Source of the DNA: an uncultured Lachnospiraceae bacterium | Lineage (GTDB): Bacteria > Bacillota > Clostridia > Lachnospirales > Lachnospiraceae | Reading direction: 5' to 3' | DNA: 29,101 bases | Assembly: GCA_910584695.1 (NCBI GenBank) | Contig: CAJUBR010000036.1 | Location: 1 to 29,101, forward strand | Shown: in pieces, positions 14,198 through 21,772 of the stretch | Numbering within the stretch: the first letter of the stretch is position 1 | Layout of the letters: each line of letters opens with the position of its first letter | Translations under genes and position numbers: made by a program | Notes under the pieces: generated by a model | What the model saw: only the letters and a program-made list of their open reading frames with translations | Database searches by the model: none | Told to the model about the DNA's origin: nothing

Positions 14198-15388
14198 ATG
14201 GGCGAAACAAAACAAAAAGTCAGTCTGGGACAGGAAATTGTCACTATGGCGAAGACAAATATACGTGATTACATGATGTATATTGCATTAGTCTGTATTA
14301 TGATATTTTTTGCAATACAGACCAACGGCGGATTTCTTCAGGCAAGAAATATTGCAAATTTGATTAATCAGGCAGGATATGTGGCAGTAATGGCAATCGG
14401 TATGACTTTAATTCTGATTATTTCACATATTGATTTATCAGTAGGCTATGTTGCAGGCTTCTGTGGTGCGATTGCAGCAATCTTGATGACGAAGTACAAC
14501 GTAAATGAATGGGTAGCAATTTTAGTTGTATTGGTACTCGGTCTTTTAATTGGTTTATATCAAGGGCTTTTGGTGACAAGAGTGGGAGTTCCAGCATTTG
14601 TTACGACTCTGGCAGGAATGTTTATTTTCCGTGGACTGTTAAATCTTTCTCTTCAGGAGACTGGTACGATTATCATTCCGAACAAAGGGTTTAACGCATT
14701 ATCCAATGGATTTATCCCGGATATTGCACCGGGTGAAGGGTTTCATAAGGTGACGATGCTGATTGCTGTGATCATGGTGATTGCTATGATCTATACGCAG
14801 ATTAAGAGTAGGAAGAATAAAGTAAAATATAACTTTGATGTTTCATCTGCTCCGGTATTTTCATTCAAATTAATTGCCTTATCTGCAGTGATCCTGATCG
14901 TGATGTGGATACTTGCCAGTTACCAGGGACTTCCTTGGACGGCTGTTATTGTCGGAGTGGTATTATTTATTTATAATTATATGCTGAATAAGACAAAGCT
15001 TGGTCGTGCAATCTATGGGATTGGCGGTAATGCACAGGCAGCCGAATTATCAGGTATCAATGTAAAACGAGTTACGTTATTTGCTTTTTGTTCTGTAAGC
15101 GTAATGGCGGCATTAGGTGGTGTGCTGTATACTTCCAGATTACAGTCTGCAACGCCGACAGCCGGTGTTGGATTTGAGCTGGATGCGATTGCCTCATCTT
15201 ACATTGGCGGTGTTGCGGTCAGTGGTGGTGTCGGTCGTGTTACAAATACGATTATCGGTGCTTTGGTTATCATGTCCTTGACAAACGGTATGAATCTGAT
15301 GGGGATTGATATCTCTTATCAGTATGTAGTAAAAGGATTGATCTTTATTATTGCAGTGGCATTTGACGTAAGAACACGCAAAAAATGA
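14198..15388 (+). CDS. mmsB: Permease of the multiple-monosaccharide ABC importer
   Basis: The product is 396 residues. About ten membrane segments are visible, with the CUT2 permease patterns MAIGMTLILIISHIDLSVG, VGVPAFVTTLAGMFIFRGL, and AIYGIGGNAQAAELSGINVK. The last is the loop that contacts the ATPase. A longer hydrophilic loop with KSRKNKVKYNF lies in the middle, as in the GguB/XylH branch. TAGGAGG lies nine to ten bases before the ATG. It is the last gene of the importer operon and is followed by a terminator about 90 bases on. Confidence 0.93.
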   Translation: MGETKQKVSLGQEIVTMAKTNIRDYMMYIALVCIMIFFAIQTNGGFLQARNIANLINQAGYVAVMAIGMTLILIISHIDLSVGYVAGFCGAIAAILMTKYNVNEWVAILVVLVLGLLIGLYQGLLVTRVGVPAFVTTLAGMFIFRGLLNLSLQETGTIIIPNKGFNALSNGFIPDIAPGEGFHKVTMLIAVIMVIAMIYTQIKSRKNKVKYNFDVSSAPVFSFKLIALSAVILIVMWILASYQGLPWTAVIVGVVLFIYNYMLNKTKLGRAIYGIGGNAQAAELSGINVKRVTLFAFCSVSVMAALGGVLYTSRLQSATPTAGVGFELDAIASSYIGGVAVSGGVGRVTNTIIGALVIMSLTNGMNLMGIDISYQYVVKGLIFIIAVAFDVRTRKK

Positions 15389-15479
15389 TAGGATGATAAA
15401 AGATTTTAAGATGTACGAAAATGGGTTTGGCGTACTATACAATGTTTTAAATCAAAAAGAATAAAAAAGCACAGACATG

Positions 15480-15534
15480 CACAAACATACTCGGCTGATG
15501 TTCTGAATGCCGTTGTATGTTTGTGTATTTTTTT
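15480..15534 (+). terminator. Terminator of the sugar importer operon
   Basis: CACAAACATAC (15480-15490) pairs exactly with GTATGTTTGTG (15515-15525), with an inner CGGC/GCCG stem (15492-15495, 15509-15512). TATTTTTTTAT follows. The rest of the 330-base gap up to 15717 holds an 8-bp inverted repeat AAACTAAA/TTTAGTTT (15632-15639, 15669-15676) and a TATAAT at 15684-15689, but no gene. Confidence 0.85.
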
Positions 15535-15683
15535 ATCCTGTCAAGGTGTTTTTTCTGAGTATGACAGCTTTGTTTGCCTATTCTTACCTAATACAAGCAA
15601 GAAATCCTTGAAAAATAGAAGCGTATGAGGTAAACTAAATTATGATAGCTGTATTGTGTGCAAATAAGTTTAGTTTGCTTTTA

Positions 15684-15689
15684 TATAAT
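15684..15689 (+). promoter_or_regulatory. Candidate -10 box for the cdaA operon
   Basis: TATAAT is present, with no good -35 hexamer (CAAATA at the 17-bp position). An AAACTAAA/TTTAGTTT inverted repeat ends just upstream and could be a regulatory site. Confidence 0.35.
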
Positions 15690-15717
15690 TTATGTAAAAT
15701 GACGGGATGGTGAGAAT

Positions 15718-16158
15718 ATGGTTCGGGAAGAAAAGGTCAAGCTTATGAGTAAAATTGCGATTTATGAAAAGAGAGATGGGAAAAGAGAGATTCCGATCAA
15801 CAATTTTTATAAGGGCGATTATGTTAGAATCAATGTGTTAAAAACCATTGTCGCTGCAACAATAACATATGTGTTGATTGTTATAATGACTGCTATTTAT
15901 AAGATGGATTATATTTTGGCAAATATTTTAAAAGTAGATTATAAGAAATTGGTATTTGTTCTGCTTGTCATATATGGTATTTGGATTTTTGTGTATTGGC
16001 TGATTGCCAGAATTTTATACGCAAAAAGATACGAAAATTCAAGATCTAATATTATTATTTATAATCACAATCTGAAAAAATTACAGGAGGCAGCACAGAA
16101 AGATGCTGTTAAGACAAAGGGAGGTGTAGGCACTGGTGGCGATTTTATTGACCTGTAG
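15718..16158 (+). CDS. Two-TM membrane protein upstream of cdaA, unknown function
   Basis: The product is 146 residues. A polar N-terminus (residues 1-39, SKIAIYEKRDGKREIPINNF) leads to two membrane segments, about 40-61 and 77-100, and a basic, then Gly-rich cytoplasmic tail ending GGVGTGGDFIDL. I do not recognise a named family. An alternative start is the ATG at 15745 (MSKIAIYEK). The GTG of the next gene lies inside this reading frame, so the pair overlaps by 23 bases and is surely co-transcribed. The constant linkage to a multi-spanning protein and to diadenylate cyclase suggests a membrane role tied to c-di-AMP or cell envelope control, but that is inference. Confidence 0.75.
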   Translation: MVREEKVKLMSKIAIYEKRDGKREIPINNFYKGDYVRINVLKTIVAATITYVLIVIMTAIYKMDYILANILKVDYKKLVFVLLVIYGIWIFVYWLIARILYAKRYENSRSNIIIYNHNLKKLQEAAQKDAVKTKGGVGTGGDFIDL

Positions 16159-17074
16159 GGATAATTTGAAAGCATTTTTCAGCCGTTACGATTATATTGT
16201 CACTCCCGTTCTTAAATTTTTATTGGCAGTCGTGCTGTTTTTTTCATTAAATAGTCAGTTTGGCTATATGCCGTTATTAAAGAACGGATTGCTGCTATTT
16301 TTACTATCCTGCCTTTGTGCTTTTGTGCCCCTTGAGATTATGACCGGAATCGGGGGTGTTATGATTGTGTTACATTCGGTGAAAGTTTCTTTGGATGTGG
16401 GACTTGTGGCACTTGCGGTAATATTAGTTTTTTATTGCGGCTATATGCGGTTTTCTCCTAAGACAGGAATGATCGTACTGTTAGTTCCATTATGTTATTC
16501 CTGTCATATAATGTGTGCGTTACCGATTATGCTTGGTTTTCTGGTAGGACCGGCGGCAATTATACCGGCAGCATTCGGAGTGATTTTATATTATTATGGA
16601 AACGGTCTGGGAGAGCTGGTAAATGTACTGGCAGCTTCTACTGATGAGGAGGATTCCGTTGCCGGATATCAGTATATTATGGATCTGCTGTTACATAATA
16701 AGGTGATGCTTTTGACAATTGTGGTGTTTGCATGTGTGATTCTGGTGACTTATGCGATTTACAGAATGTCTTTTGGAAATTCGTGGATTGTGGCATTTTT
16801 TACCGGCGGATTTTTAAATGTTGTTTTATTTTTGGTCGGAAGTGTAACACTAAAGATAGATGTAGAAATCGGTTCAATACTTATTGGAAGTCTGGTGGGG
16901 ATTTTTATTGCAGTTGTAATTCAGTTTGGAAAGGGAATTGTGGATTATCAAAAGGCGGAATTATTGCAATTTGAAGATGATGACTACTATTATTATGTAA
17001 AGGCGATTCCGAAATTATCGGTTGCGGAATCAAATAAAAATGTGAAGCATATTAATTCCAAAATGCATAATTAA
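16136..17074 (+). CDS. Multi-spanning membrane protein upstream of cdaA, unknown function
   Basis: The product is 312 residues, most of it hydrophobic. Roughly eight membrane segments are visible (for example LLAVVLFFSLN, GLLLFLLSCLCAFVPLEIM, VGLVALAVILVFYCGYM, LLTIVVFACVILVTYAI, and GSILIGSLVGIFIAVVIQF). A soluble loop of about 25 residues (NVLAASTDEEDSVAGYQYIM) lies mid-protein, and a striking acidic-tyrosine C-terminal motif FEDDDYYYYVKAIPK follows. The GTG start follows GGGAGG by about 11 bases and overlaps the preceding gene. I believe this is a conserved protein of clostridial cdaA loci with no assigned function. The tail is the obvious candidate for contacting a cytoplasmic partner such as the cyclase. 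Confidence 0.78.
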   Translation: MAILLTCRDNLKAFFSRYDYIVTPVLKFLLAVVLFFSLNSQFGYMPLLKNGLLLFLLSCLCAFVPLEIMTGIGGVMIVLHSVKVSLDVGLVALAVILVFYCGYMRFSPKTGMIVLLVPLCYSCHIMCALPIMLGFLVGPAAIIPAAFGVILYYYGNGLGELVNVLAASTDEEDSVAGYQYIMDLLLHNKVMLLTIVVFACVILVTYAIYRMSFGNSWIVAFFTGGFLNVVLFLVGSVTLKIDVEIGSILIGSLVGIFIAVVIQFGKGIVDYQKAELLQFEDDDYYYYVKAIPKLSVAESNKNVKHINSKMHN

Positions 17075-17091
17075 ATGGAGATGGAAAACAA

Positions 17092-17958
17092 TTGGAACAA
17101 ATTATAAATTATTTCGGAACTTATTTTGACTGGTTCTATATCCCTAGAATTACAATTACAGATTTAATAGAAATTATTATTATAACATTTTTGTTATATC
17201 ATATTATGATGTGGTTTAAATCAACGCGTGCATGGACCCTGATAAAGGGAATTCTTGTTCTGATGTTGTTTGCCGGAATCGCCATGATTTTTCAATTCAG
17301 TACAATTCTGTGGATTATGAAAAATACGATTAGCGTAGGTGTTATTGCAGTGATTATCATTTTTCAGCCCGAATTTAGGAGAGCATTGGAACAATTAGGA
17401 AGAAAGAATTTTGTATCCTCCTTTTTTTCAGTGGATGATGAAAAGAATGGCAAAAAGATTAATAAAAAGGTTTTAAATGAAATATCAAAAGCGGCGTATG
17501 CTATGTCAGAGGTAAAGACAGGAGCATTGATCGTGATTGAACAGGAGGTTCGTCTGGGTGATTATGAGAGAACCGGAATTGTACTTGATGCAGAAGTGTC
17601 AAGCCAGCTTTTGATTAATATATTTGAGCATAATACACCTTTGCATGACGGTGCGGTTTTGATTCGGAATAAACGGATTGTCAGTGCAACCTGTTATCTG
17701 CCGTTATCCGATAATATGGACATTAGTAAATCATTGGGGACCAGACACCGTGCGGCAATTGGTGTAAGCGAAGTATCGGATAGTATAACGGTCATTGTAT
17801 CAGAAGAAACCGGGGCTGTTTCCATTGCACATAATGGAACGATTATTAGGAATTTAACGAAGGATAATTTTGTAAGTCAGGTGGAGGAGCTTAGCAAAAA
17901 TGAACCAATTACCAGAAAAATGAAGTGGTGGAAAGGTCTTGGTAAACATGAAAAATAA
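17092..17958 (+). CDS. cdaA: Diadenylate cyclase CdaA
   Basis: The product is 288 residues with a TTG start, GGAG about 11 bases upstream. Three N-terminal membrane segments (within about 20-92) lead to the family junction FQPEFRRALEQLGRK (91-105). The DAC domain carries the catalytic DGA (186-188, LHDGAVLI) and RHR (218-220, GTRHRAAIG). It condenses two ATP into c-di-AMP, the second messenger for potassium, osmolyte and cell-wall balance in Firmicutes. It overlaps cdaR by 11 bases and follows the unknown membrane protein after 17 bases. In many Firmicutes the third gene is glmM; it is absent here. Confidence 0.96.
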   Translation: MEQIINYFGTYFDWFYIPRITITDLIEIIIITFLLYHIMMWFKSTRAWTLIKGILVLMLFAGIAMIFQFSTILWIMKNTISVGVIAVIIIFQPEFRRALEQLGRKNFVSSFFSVDDEKNGKKINKKVLNEISKAAYAMSEVKTGALIVIEQEVRLGDYERTGIVLDAEVSSQLLINIFEHNTPLHDGAVLIRNKRIVSATCYLPLSDNMDISKSLGTRHRAAIGVSEVSDSITVIVSEETGAVSIAHNGTIIRNLTKDNFVSQVEELSKNEPITRKMKWWKGLGKHEK

Positions 17959-19177
17959 AATTCTTGATCATTTGGGGATGAAGATTTTGTCTCTCGTTAT
18001 TGCAATTGTCATCTGGATTATTGTGGCGAATGTAGATGATTATAAGACTACAAAACAGATTTCGGGAATTGAAATTGAGTTTATTAACGGAGAAGCAATT
18101 ACAGAGAAGAATAAGGTATATGAAGTTCCGGATGGAACAATGATAGATATTGTAGTGAAAGGAAGGCGGAAGGTCGTTGAGAAGCTGACCAGTGATGATT
18201 TTAAGGCAGTAGCGGATTTATCTAAAATGTCAGTCACGGATGCAGTTAAAGTGGAGATATCCGCAGTAAGCAGTTATATTGCAAGGGATTTAACGATTTC
18301 TTACACAAATGACTCGGTAGTAATCGCCGTAGAAGATAAGATAGAGAAGCAGCTTCCTATTACAGTAAGAGCAAATGCCGATGTAGCAGAAGGCTTTGCA
18401 ATCCGAAATAAGACAGCAACTCCGAATCTGCTTATTGTAGAAGGGGCGGAAAGTGTTGTGAACACAATTGAAGAGGTTGTGGTGGATGTAAATGTGAAAG
18501 ATGCGGAACACAGTCTGTCGGCTTATGCAACGCCACAGTTTTTAGACAAAAACGGAAAAGAAATTGACGCTGCTAAATTTTCCTATGATGAAAAAGAGAT
18601 TGAGGCTTTTGTCGAGGTTCTTCCTACAAAGGAACTTGCAGTTAAGGTAAAGACAATCGGTGAGCCGAAGGAAGGATATGCCAGTGCGGGAATTGATTAT
18701 CAGCCAAGCAGTATTCTGGTAGTAGGTGAAGCAGAGGATCTGGCAAAGGTGGATGAGATTGTAATTGATGATATTGATATATCAGACTGTGATAAGGATT
18801 TGGAAACTTCTGTTCATATTCTGGATTATCTGCCAAGCGGAATAGCACTTGCAGATGATACTGTAGATATTATGATTAAGGTTATGATTGAAGAAGTAAA
18901 AGAGAAAAAGATGACCATTCGAGCAGACGACATCAATATTGTTGGAAAGCGGGGGGGTTTTTCGTATACCTATAAGAGCGGGGAGGCATATACATTAAAG
19001 GTAAGAGGGTTAAAAGGGGATTTGGAAAATTTGAAGATTGCGAATCTAATTCCAAGCATTAATGTAACGGGGTATACAGAGGGAACATATACATTTACAG
19101 TTAATTTTAAAGAGTTTAGCGGTATCCAGTTGTTAGATACATTGACGGTAGAAATGGAAATAACACAGGAGGAATAA
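17948..19177 (+). CDS. cdaR: CdaA regulator CdaR (YbbR-domain protein)
   Basis: The product is 409 residues from ATG 17948; TTG 17939 is an alternative. One membrane segment near the N-terminus (about residues 12-27, ILSLVIAIVIWIIVANV) directs the rest outside. About four YbbR repeats follow, recognisable by recurring strands such as EIEFINGEAI, DIVVKGRRKVVEKL, LPITVRANADVAEGF, and LAVKVKTIGEPKEGYASAG. CdaR modulates CdaA from the cell surface in Bacillus and relatives. Its ATG lies within the end of cdaA (11-base overlap), so production is coupled to the cyclase. Confidence 0.93.
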   Translation: MKNKILDHLGMKILSLVIAIVIWIIVANVDDYKTTKQISGIEIEFINGEAITEKNKVYEVPDGTMIDIVVKGRRKVVEKLTSDDFKAVADLSKMSVTDAVKVEISAVSSYIARDLTISYTNDSVVIAVEDKIEKQLPITVRANADVAEGFAIRNKTATPNLLIVEGAESVVNTIEEVVVDVNVKDAEHSLSAYATPQFLDKNGKEIDAAKFSYDEKEIEAFVEVLPTKELAVKVKTIGEPKEGYASAGIDYQPSSILVVGEAEDLAKVDEIVIDDIDISDCDKDLETSVHILDYLPSGIALADDTVDIMIKVMIEEVKEKKMTIRADDINIVGKRGGFSYTYKSGEAYTLKVRGLKGDLENLKIANLIPSINVTGYTEGTYTFTVNFKEFSGIQLLDTLTVEMEITQEE

Positions 19178-19202
19178 GCATTTTGTAATAGGAGGGGTAA
19201 AT

Positions 19203-19469
19203 ATGGTAACACAGAAGGTTATAATTGCGGAACCTTCCGGTCTGCATTTGCGCCCAGCAGGAAAGTTATGTGAAATTAGTTTAAAGTATCAATCGAAGAT
19301 ACAAATTAAAAAGGGAAACAGTACGGCAAATGCAAAAAGTGTATTGGGCATATTGGCTGCAAGAGTGCAGAGTGGAGACGAAATTGAGATCATCTGTGAG
19401 GGGACAGATGAAAAGGAGGCACTGGCAGCAATTGTCAAAATTGTGCAGGAAGGTTTAGAATGTGGATAA
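19203..19469 (+). CDS. HPr-family phosphocarrier protein
   Basis: The product is 88 residues, the family length. It contains active-site His15 in PSGLHLRPAGKLC and the regulatory Ser46 in NAKSVLGI. HPr takes phosphate from enzyme I at His15 to feed PTS sugar uptake. In Firmicutes, HprK phosphorylates Ser46 so that HPr can work with CcpA in carbon catabolite control; both residues are present. The motif LHLRPA differs slightly from the commoner LHARPA, so it could be the main HPr or a second copy. TAGGAGGGG lies about six bases upstream of the ATG and only 25 bases separate it from cdaR, so it is probably the last gene of the cdaA operon. Confidence 0.9.
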   Translation: MVTQKVIIAEPSGLHLRPAGKLCEISLKYQSKIQIKKGNSTANAKSVLGILAARVQSGDEIEIICEGTDEKEALAAIVKIVQEGLECG

Positions 19470-19479
19470 TTTGTAGTCA

Positions 19480-19605
19480 ATAACCCCGCAGCAAGCTACG
19501 GGGCATCAAATTTCCAACGCAGCAGAGCTGCGGGGTATTTGACCCTCGCGGCATTCGTCAAATGGATATGCGGGAATATCCGCTTGACTCATTGCTCGCG
19601 GGAAT
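19480..19605. repeat. Composite palindromic intergenic repeat
   Basis: Several nested palindromes fill this gap. CCCCGCAGC (19484-19492) pairs with GCTGCGGGG (19527-19535). CGCAGC AGA GCTGCG forms a tight hairpin at 19518-19532. GTCAA..GGATAT pairs with ATATCC..TTGAC across about 19557-19588, within a longer imperfect palindrome whose outer arms are CCCTCGCGGCA and TGCTCGCGGG (about 19542-19603). It is GC-rich against its neighbours. I recall similar CCCCGCAGC/GCTGCGGGG elements in intergenic regions of Lachnospiraceae, but this must be searched. It runs in frame into the sirtuin gene and can be mistaken for coding sequence. Confidence 0.7.
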
Positions 19606-19624
19606 AAAAGTGGAGGGAAACAGA

Positions 19625-20356
19625 ATGTTGCATGAAGATTCAGGAGAGAAAATTGAGGAATTAAAACGGATTACAGCAAAAAGCAGCAATATTGTTTTTT
19701 TCGGAGGTGCAGGTGTATCCACAGAAAGCGGAATTCCTGATTTTCGCAGTGTGGATGGATTATATAATCAGAAATATAAATATCCGCCGGAGGTTATGGT
19801 GAGCCATAGTTTTTACTGCAGCCATCCAAAAGAATTTTTTGACTTTTACAGAAATAAGATGATTGCACTAGAGGCAAAGCCAAATGCGGCACATAGAAAG
19901 CTTGCACAGCTTGAAAAAGACGGAAAGGTAAAAGCAGTGATTACCCAGAATATTGATGGACTTCATTATGCAGCGGGAAGTAAGGAAGTGATGGAACTGC
20001 ATGGAAGCGTTCACCGGAATTACTGTGAAAAGTGCCATAAGTTTTATCCCGTGGAGTATATTGTAGAGACAGAGGGAGTACCAAAATGCGATTGTGGGGG
20101 AACCGTAAAACCAGATGTGGTTTTATATGAAGAGGGATTGGATTATGAAACTATGGAGAAGGCTGCTGCATATATCCGAAATGCAGAGGTTTTAATTATT
20201 GGAGGTACTTCATTGGCAGTGTATCCGGCAGCAGGTTTTATAGATTATTTCAGAGGAAAGCATTTAATTGTCATTAATATGGATAAGACGAACAAAGAGG
20301 TAAATGCAGATTTGATAATAAATGAAAAAATCGGGGAAGTGTTTGAAAAGATTTGA
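19625..20356 (+). CDS. NAD-dependent protein deacylase (sirtuin)
   Basis: The product is 243 residues from ATG 19625, which follows GGAGGG by seven bases; the in-frame sequence upstream is intergenic repeat, not protein. The NAD-binding motif GAGVSTESGIPDFR is at 28-41, QNID at 108-111, and catalytic His126 in ELHGS. Zinc cysteines sit at 134/137 (CEKC) and 155/157 (CDC). The enzyme removes acetyl or longer acyl groups from lysines using NAD+, giving O-acyl-ADP-ribose and nicotinamide. It stands alone between the palindromic repeat and a LysR gene. Confidence 0.93.
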   Translation: MLHEDSGEKIEELKRITAKSSNIVFFGGAGVSTESGIPDFRSVDGLYNQKYKYPPEVMVSHSFYCSHPKEFFDFYRNKMIALEAKPNAAHRKLAQLEKDGKVKAVITQNIDGLHYAAGSKEVMELHGSVHRNYCEKCHKFYPVEYIVETEGVPKCDCGGTVKPDVVLYEEGLDYETMEKAAAYIRNAEVLIIGGTSLAVYPAAGFIDYFRGKHLIVINMDKTNKEVNADLIINEKIGEVFEKI

Positions 20357-20468
20357 ACTTTACAAACAGTTCCTTAGCCGTGTTGCAATTAGTTACAGGA
20401 AGGAATAACAGGTAAGCATGCAGTTGACGTTTCCTTGCAAAACGGTTACAAAAACAGGGAGCAGTAAT

Positions 20469-21368
20469 ATGAATATGAATCTGGAATATTATAAGATTTT
20501 TTATTATGTAGCCACCGAGCTTAGTATAACTGGTGCAGCCAGAAAACTTTGTATATCACAGCCGGCGGTCTCTCAGGCAGTCAGGCAGTTGGAACAGGGA
20601 CTGGGAACGGCACTTTTTACCAGATGTGCGAGAGGGGTCAGCTTAACCCGTGCAGGAGCATTACTATATTCTTATGTGGGGAGCGGTTATGAGGCAATTT
20701 TAGAGGGAGAAAAACAGCTTGCTAAAATGATAAATCTGGAATATGGAGAAGTCCGAATCGGTGCAAGTGACATGACCCTGCAGTTTTATCTGTTACCGTT
20801 TTTGGAACAGTTTCACCAGTTGTATCCAGAAATTAAGGTTACGGTTACCAATGCTCCCACACCACAGACAATCCAGCATTTGAATCAGGGGCGTATTGAT
20901 TTTGGAGTGGTGACCGGACCGTTAGAAGCGGATTGCCGGTTTGAATGCTTTTGTGTCCGGAAGATACAGGATATCTTTGTGGCAGGAGAGAAATTTCAGT
21001 ATTTAGAGGGGAGAAAGCTGGATTACCGGGAGTTGGAAAAACTGCCCCTCATATGTCTGGAGGAGGATACCAGTACAAGAAAATATGTAGATCGTTATTT
21101 AGAAAATAACGGGGTAATCATTACTCCGGAATTTGAACTGGCAACTAGTGATATGATTGTACAGTTTGCTATGCGTAATCTGGGAATTGGATGCATTGTA
21201 GAAGATTTTGCAAAAAAACAAATAGAAAAGGGAGATTTGATCCAGTTGGATTTTAAGGCTTCCATTCCAGAACGGGATATGTGCTTAATTGTTGATCAAC
21301 GCTCAACTATGTCAGCAGCGGCAGAGAGATTAAAAGAATTATTGGAGGTTCAAGATGGAGTTAAATAA
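20469..21368 (+). CDS. LysR-family transcriptional regulator
   Basis: The product is 299 residues. ATG 20469 is chosen because AGGGAG ends seven bases before it; LysR proteins normally start at this point (MNLEYYKIFYYVA, from ATG 20475). The winged HTH covers about residues 1-62, with ITGAARKLCISQPAVSQAVR and LEQGLGTALFTR. The effector-binding domain covers about 90-295, with GEVRIGASD and GRIDFGVVTG. The effector is unknown. Unlike many LysR genes it has no divergent target; it overlaps the next gene (DUF1292) by 14 bases. Confidence 0.9.
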   Translation: MNMNLEYYKIFYYVATELSITGAARKLCISQPAVSQAVRQLEQGLGTALFTRCARGVSLTRAGALLYSYVGSGYEAILEGEKQLAKMINLEYGEVRIGASDMTLQFYLLPFLEQFHQLYPEIKVTVTNAPTPQTIQHLNQGRIDFGVVTGPLEADCRFECFCVRKIQDIFVAGEKFQYLEGRKLDYRELEKLPLICLEEDTSTRKYVDRYLENNGVIITPEFELATSDMIVQFAMRNLGIGCIVEDFAKKQIEKGDLIQLDFKASIPERDMCLIVDQRSTMSAAAERLKELLEVQDGVK

Positions 21369-21627
21369 CACATTCAAATTAACAAATGAAAACGGAGAAG
21401 AGATTACGTATATTGGGTTAAGTGTAGTGGAGAATCCTGAAAACGGACAGCGATACCTAATCTATACGGAAGTGGAGAATGCAAAACAAGCAACGGGAGA
21501 GCAGGTAGCGTTATATGCATGTGCTTATGGAAAAGAAAATGGTCGTATTGTACTGGAACCCATTGAAACGAATAAAGAGAAGGCACTGATCAGAACTTAT
21601 ATCGAAAAGAGAGCACATGAAATGTAA
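21355..21627 (+). CDS. DUF1292 family protein
   Basis: The product is 90 residues, acidic, with no membrane segment: MELNNTFKLTNENGEEITYI, then strands RYLIYTEVEN and VALYACAYGKENGRIVLEPI and a C-terminal helix. The pattern fits DUF1292, small Firmicutes proteins of unknown function. GGAGG lies about seven bases before the ATG, which sits inside the end of the LysR gene (14-base overlap), so the two are translated from one message. An ATAATC/GATTAT palindrome follows, but no proper terminator. Confidence 0.78.
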   Translation: MELNNTFKLTNENGEEITYIGLSVVENPENGQRYLIYTEVENAKQATGEQVALYACAYGKENGRIVLEPIETNKEKALIRTYIEKRAHEM

Positions 21628-21683
21628 CAGATGTATTTTTCTTGGCATAATCGAGGATTATATAAGATATCAGAAATATTAAT

Positions 21684-21712
21684 TTTACTTATGAGTAAAG
21701 GGATTGTATACT
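21684..21712 (+). promoter_or_regulatory. Candidate purA promoter
   Basis: TTTACT (21684-21689) and TATACT (21707-21712) have a 17-bp spacer. The leader to the ATG at 21773 is about 54 bases. No purine riboswitch pattern is visible in it. Confidence 0.5.
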
Positions 21713-21772
21713 GTAGGTAAATAAAGGATTGTATTTATTTATAAACTGATACAAAAAGAAAGGGTTAGGCAA

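Noticed and set aside
19562..19624. N-terminal extension of the sirtuin
   Set aside because: The segment is palindromic repeat DNA; GGAGGG and the family's normal start both point to ATG 19625.
21628..21772. Purine riboswitch upstream of purA
   Set aside because: The leader after the candidate promoter is only about 54 bases and no paired-arm aptamer pattern is visible.
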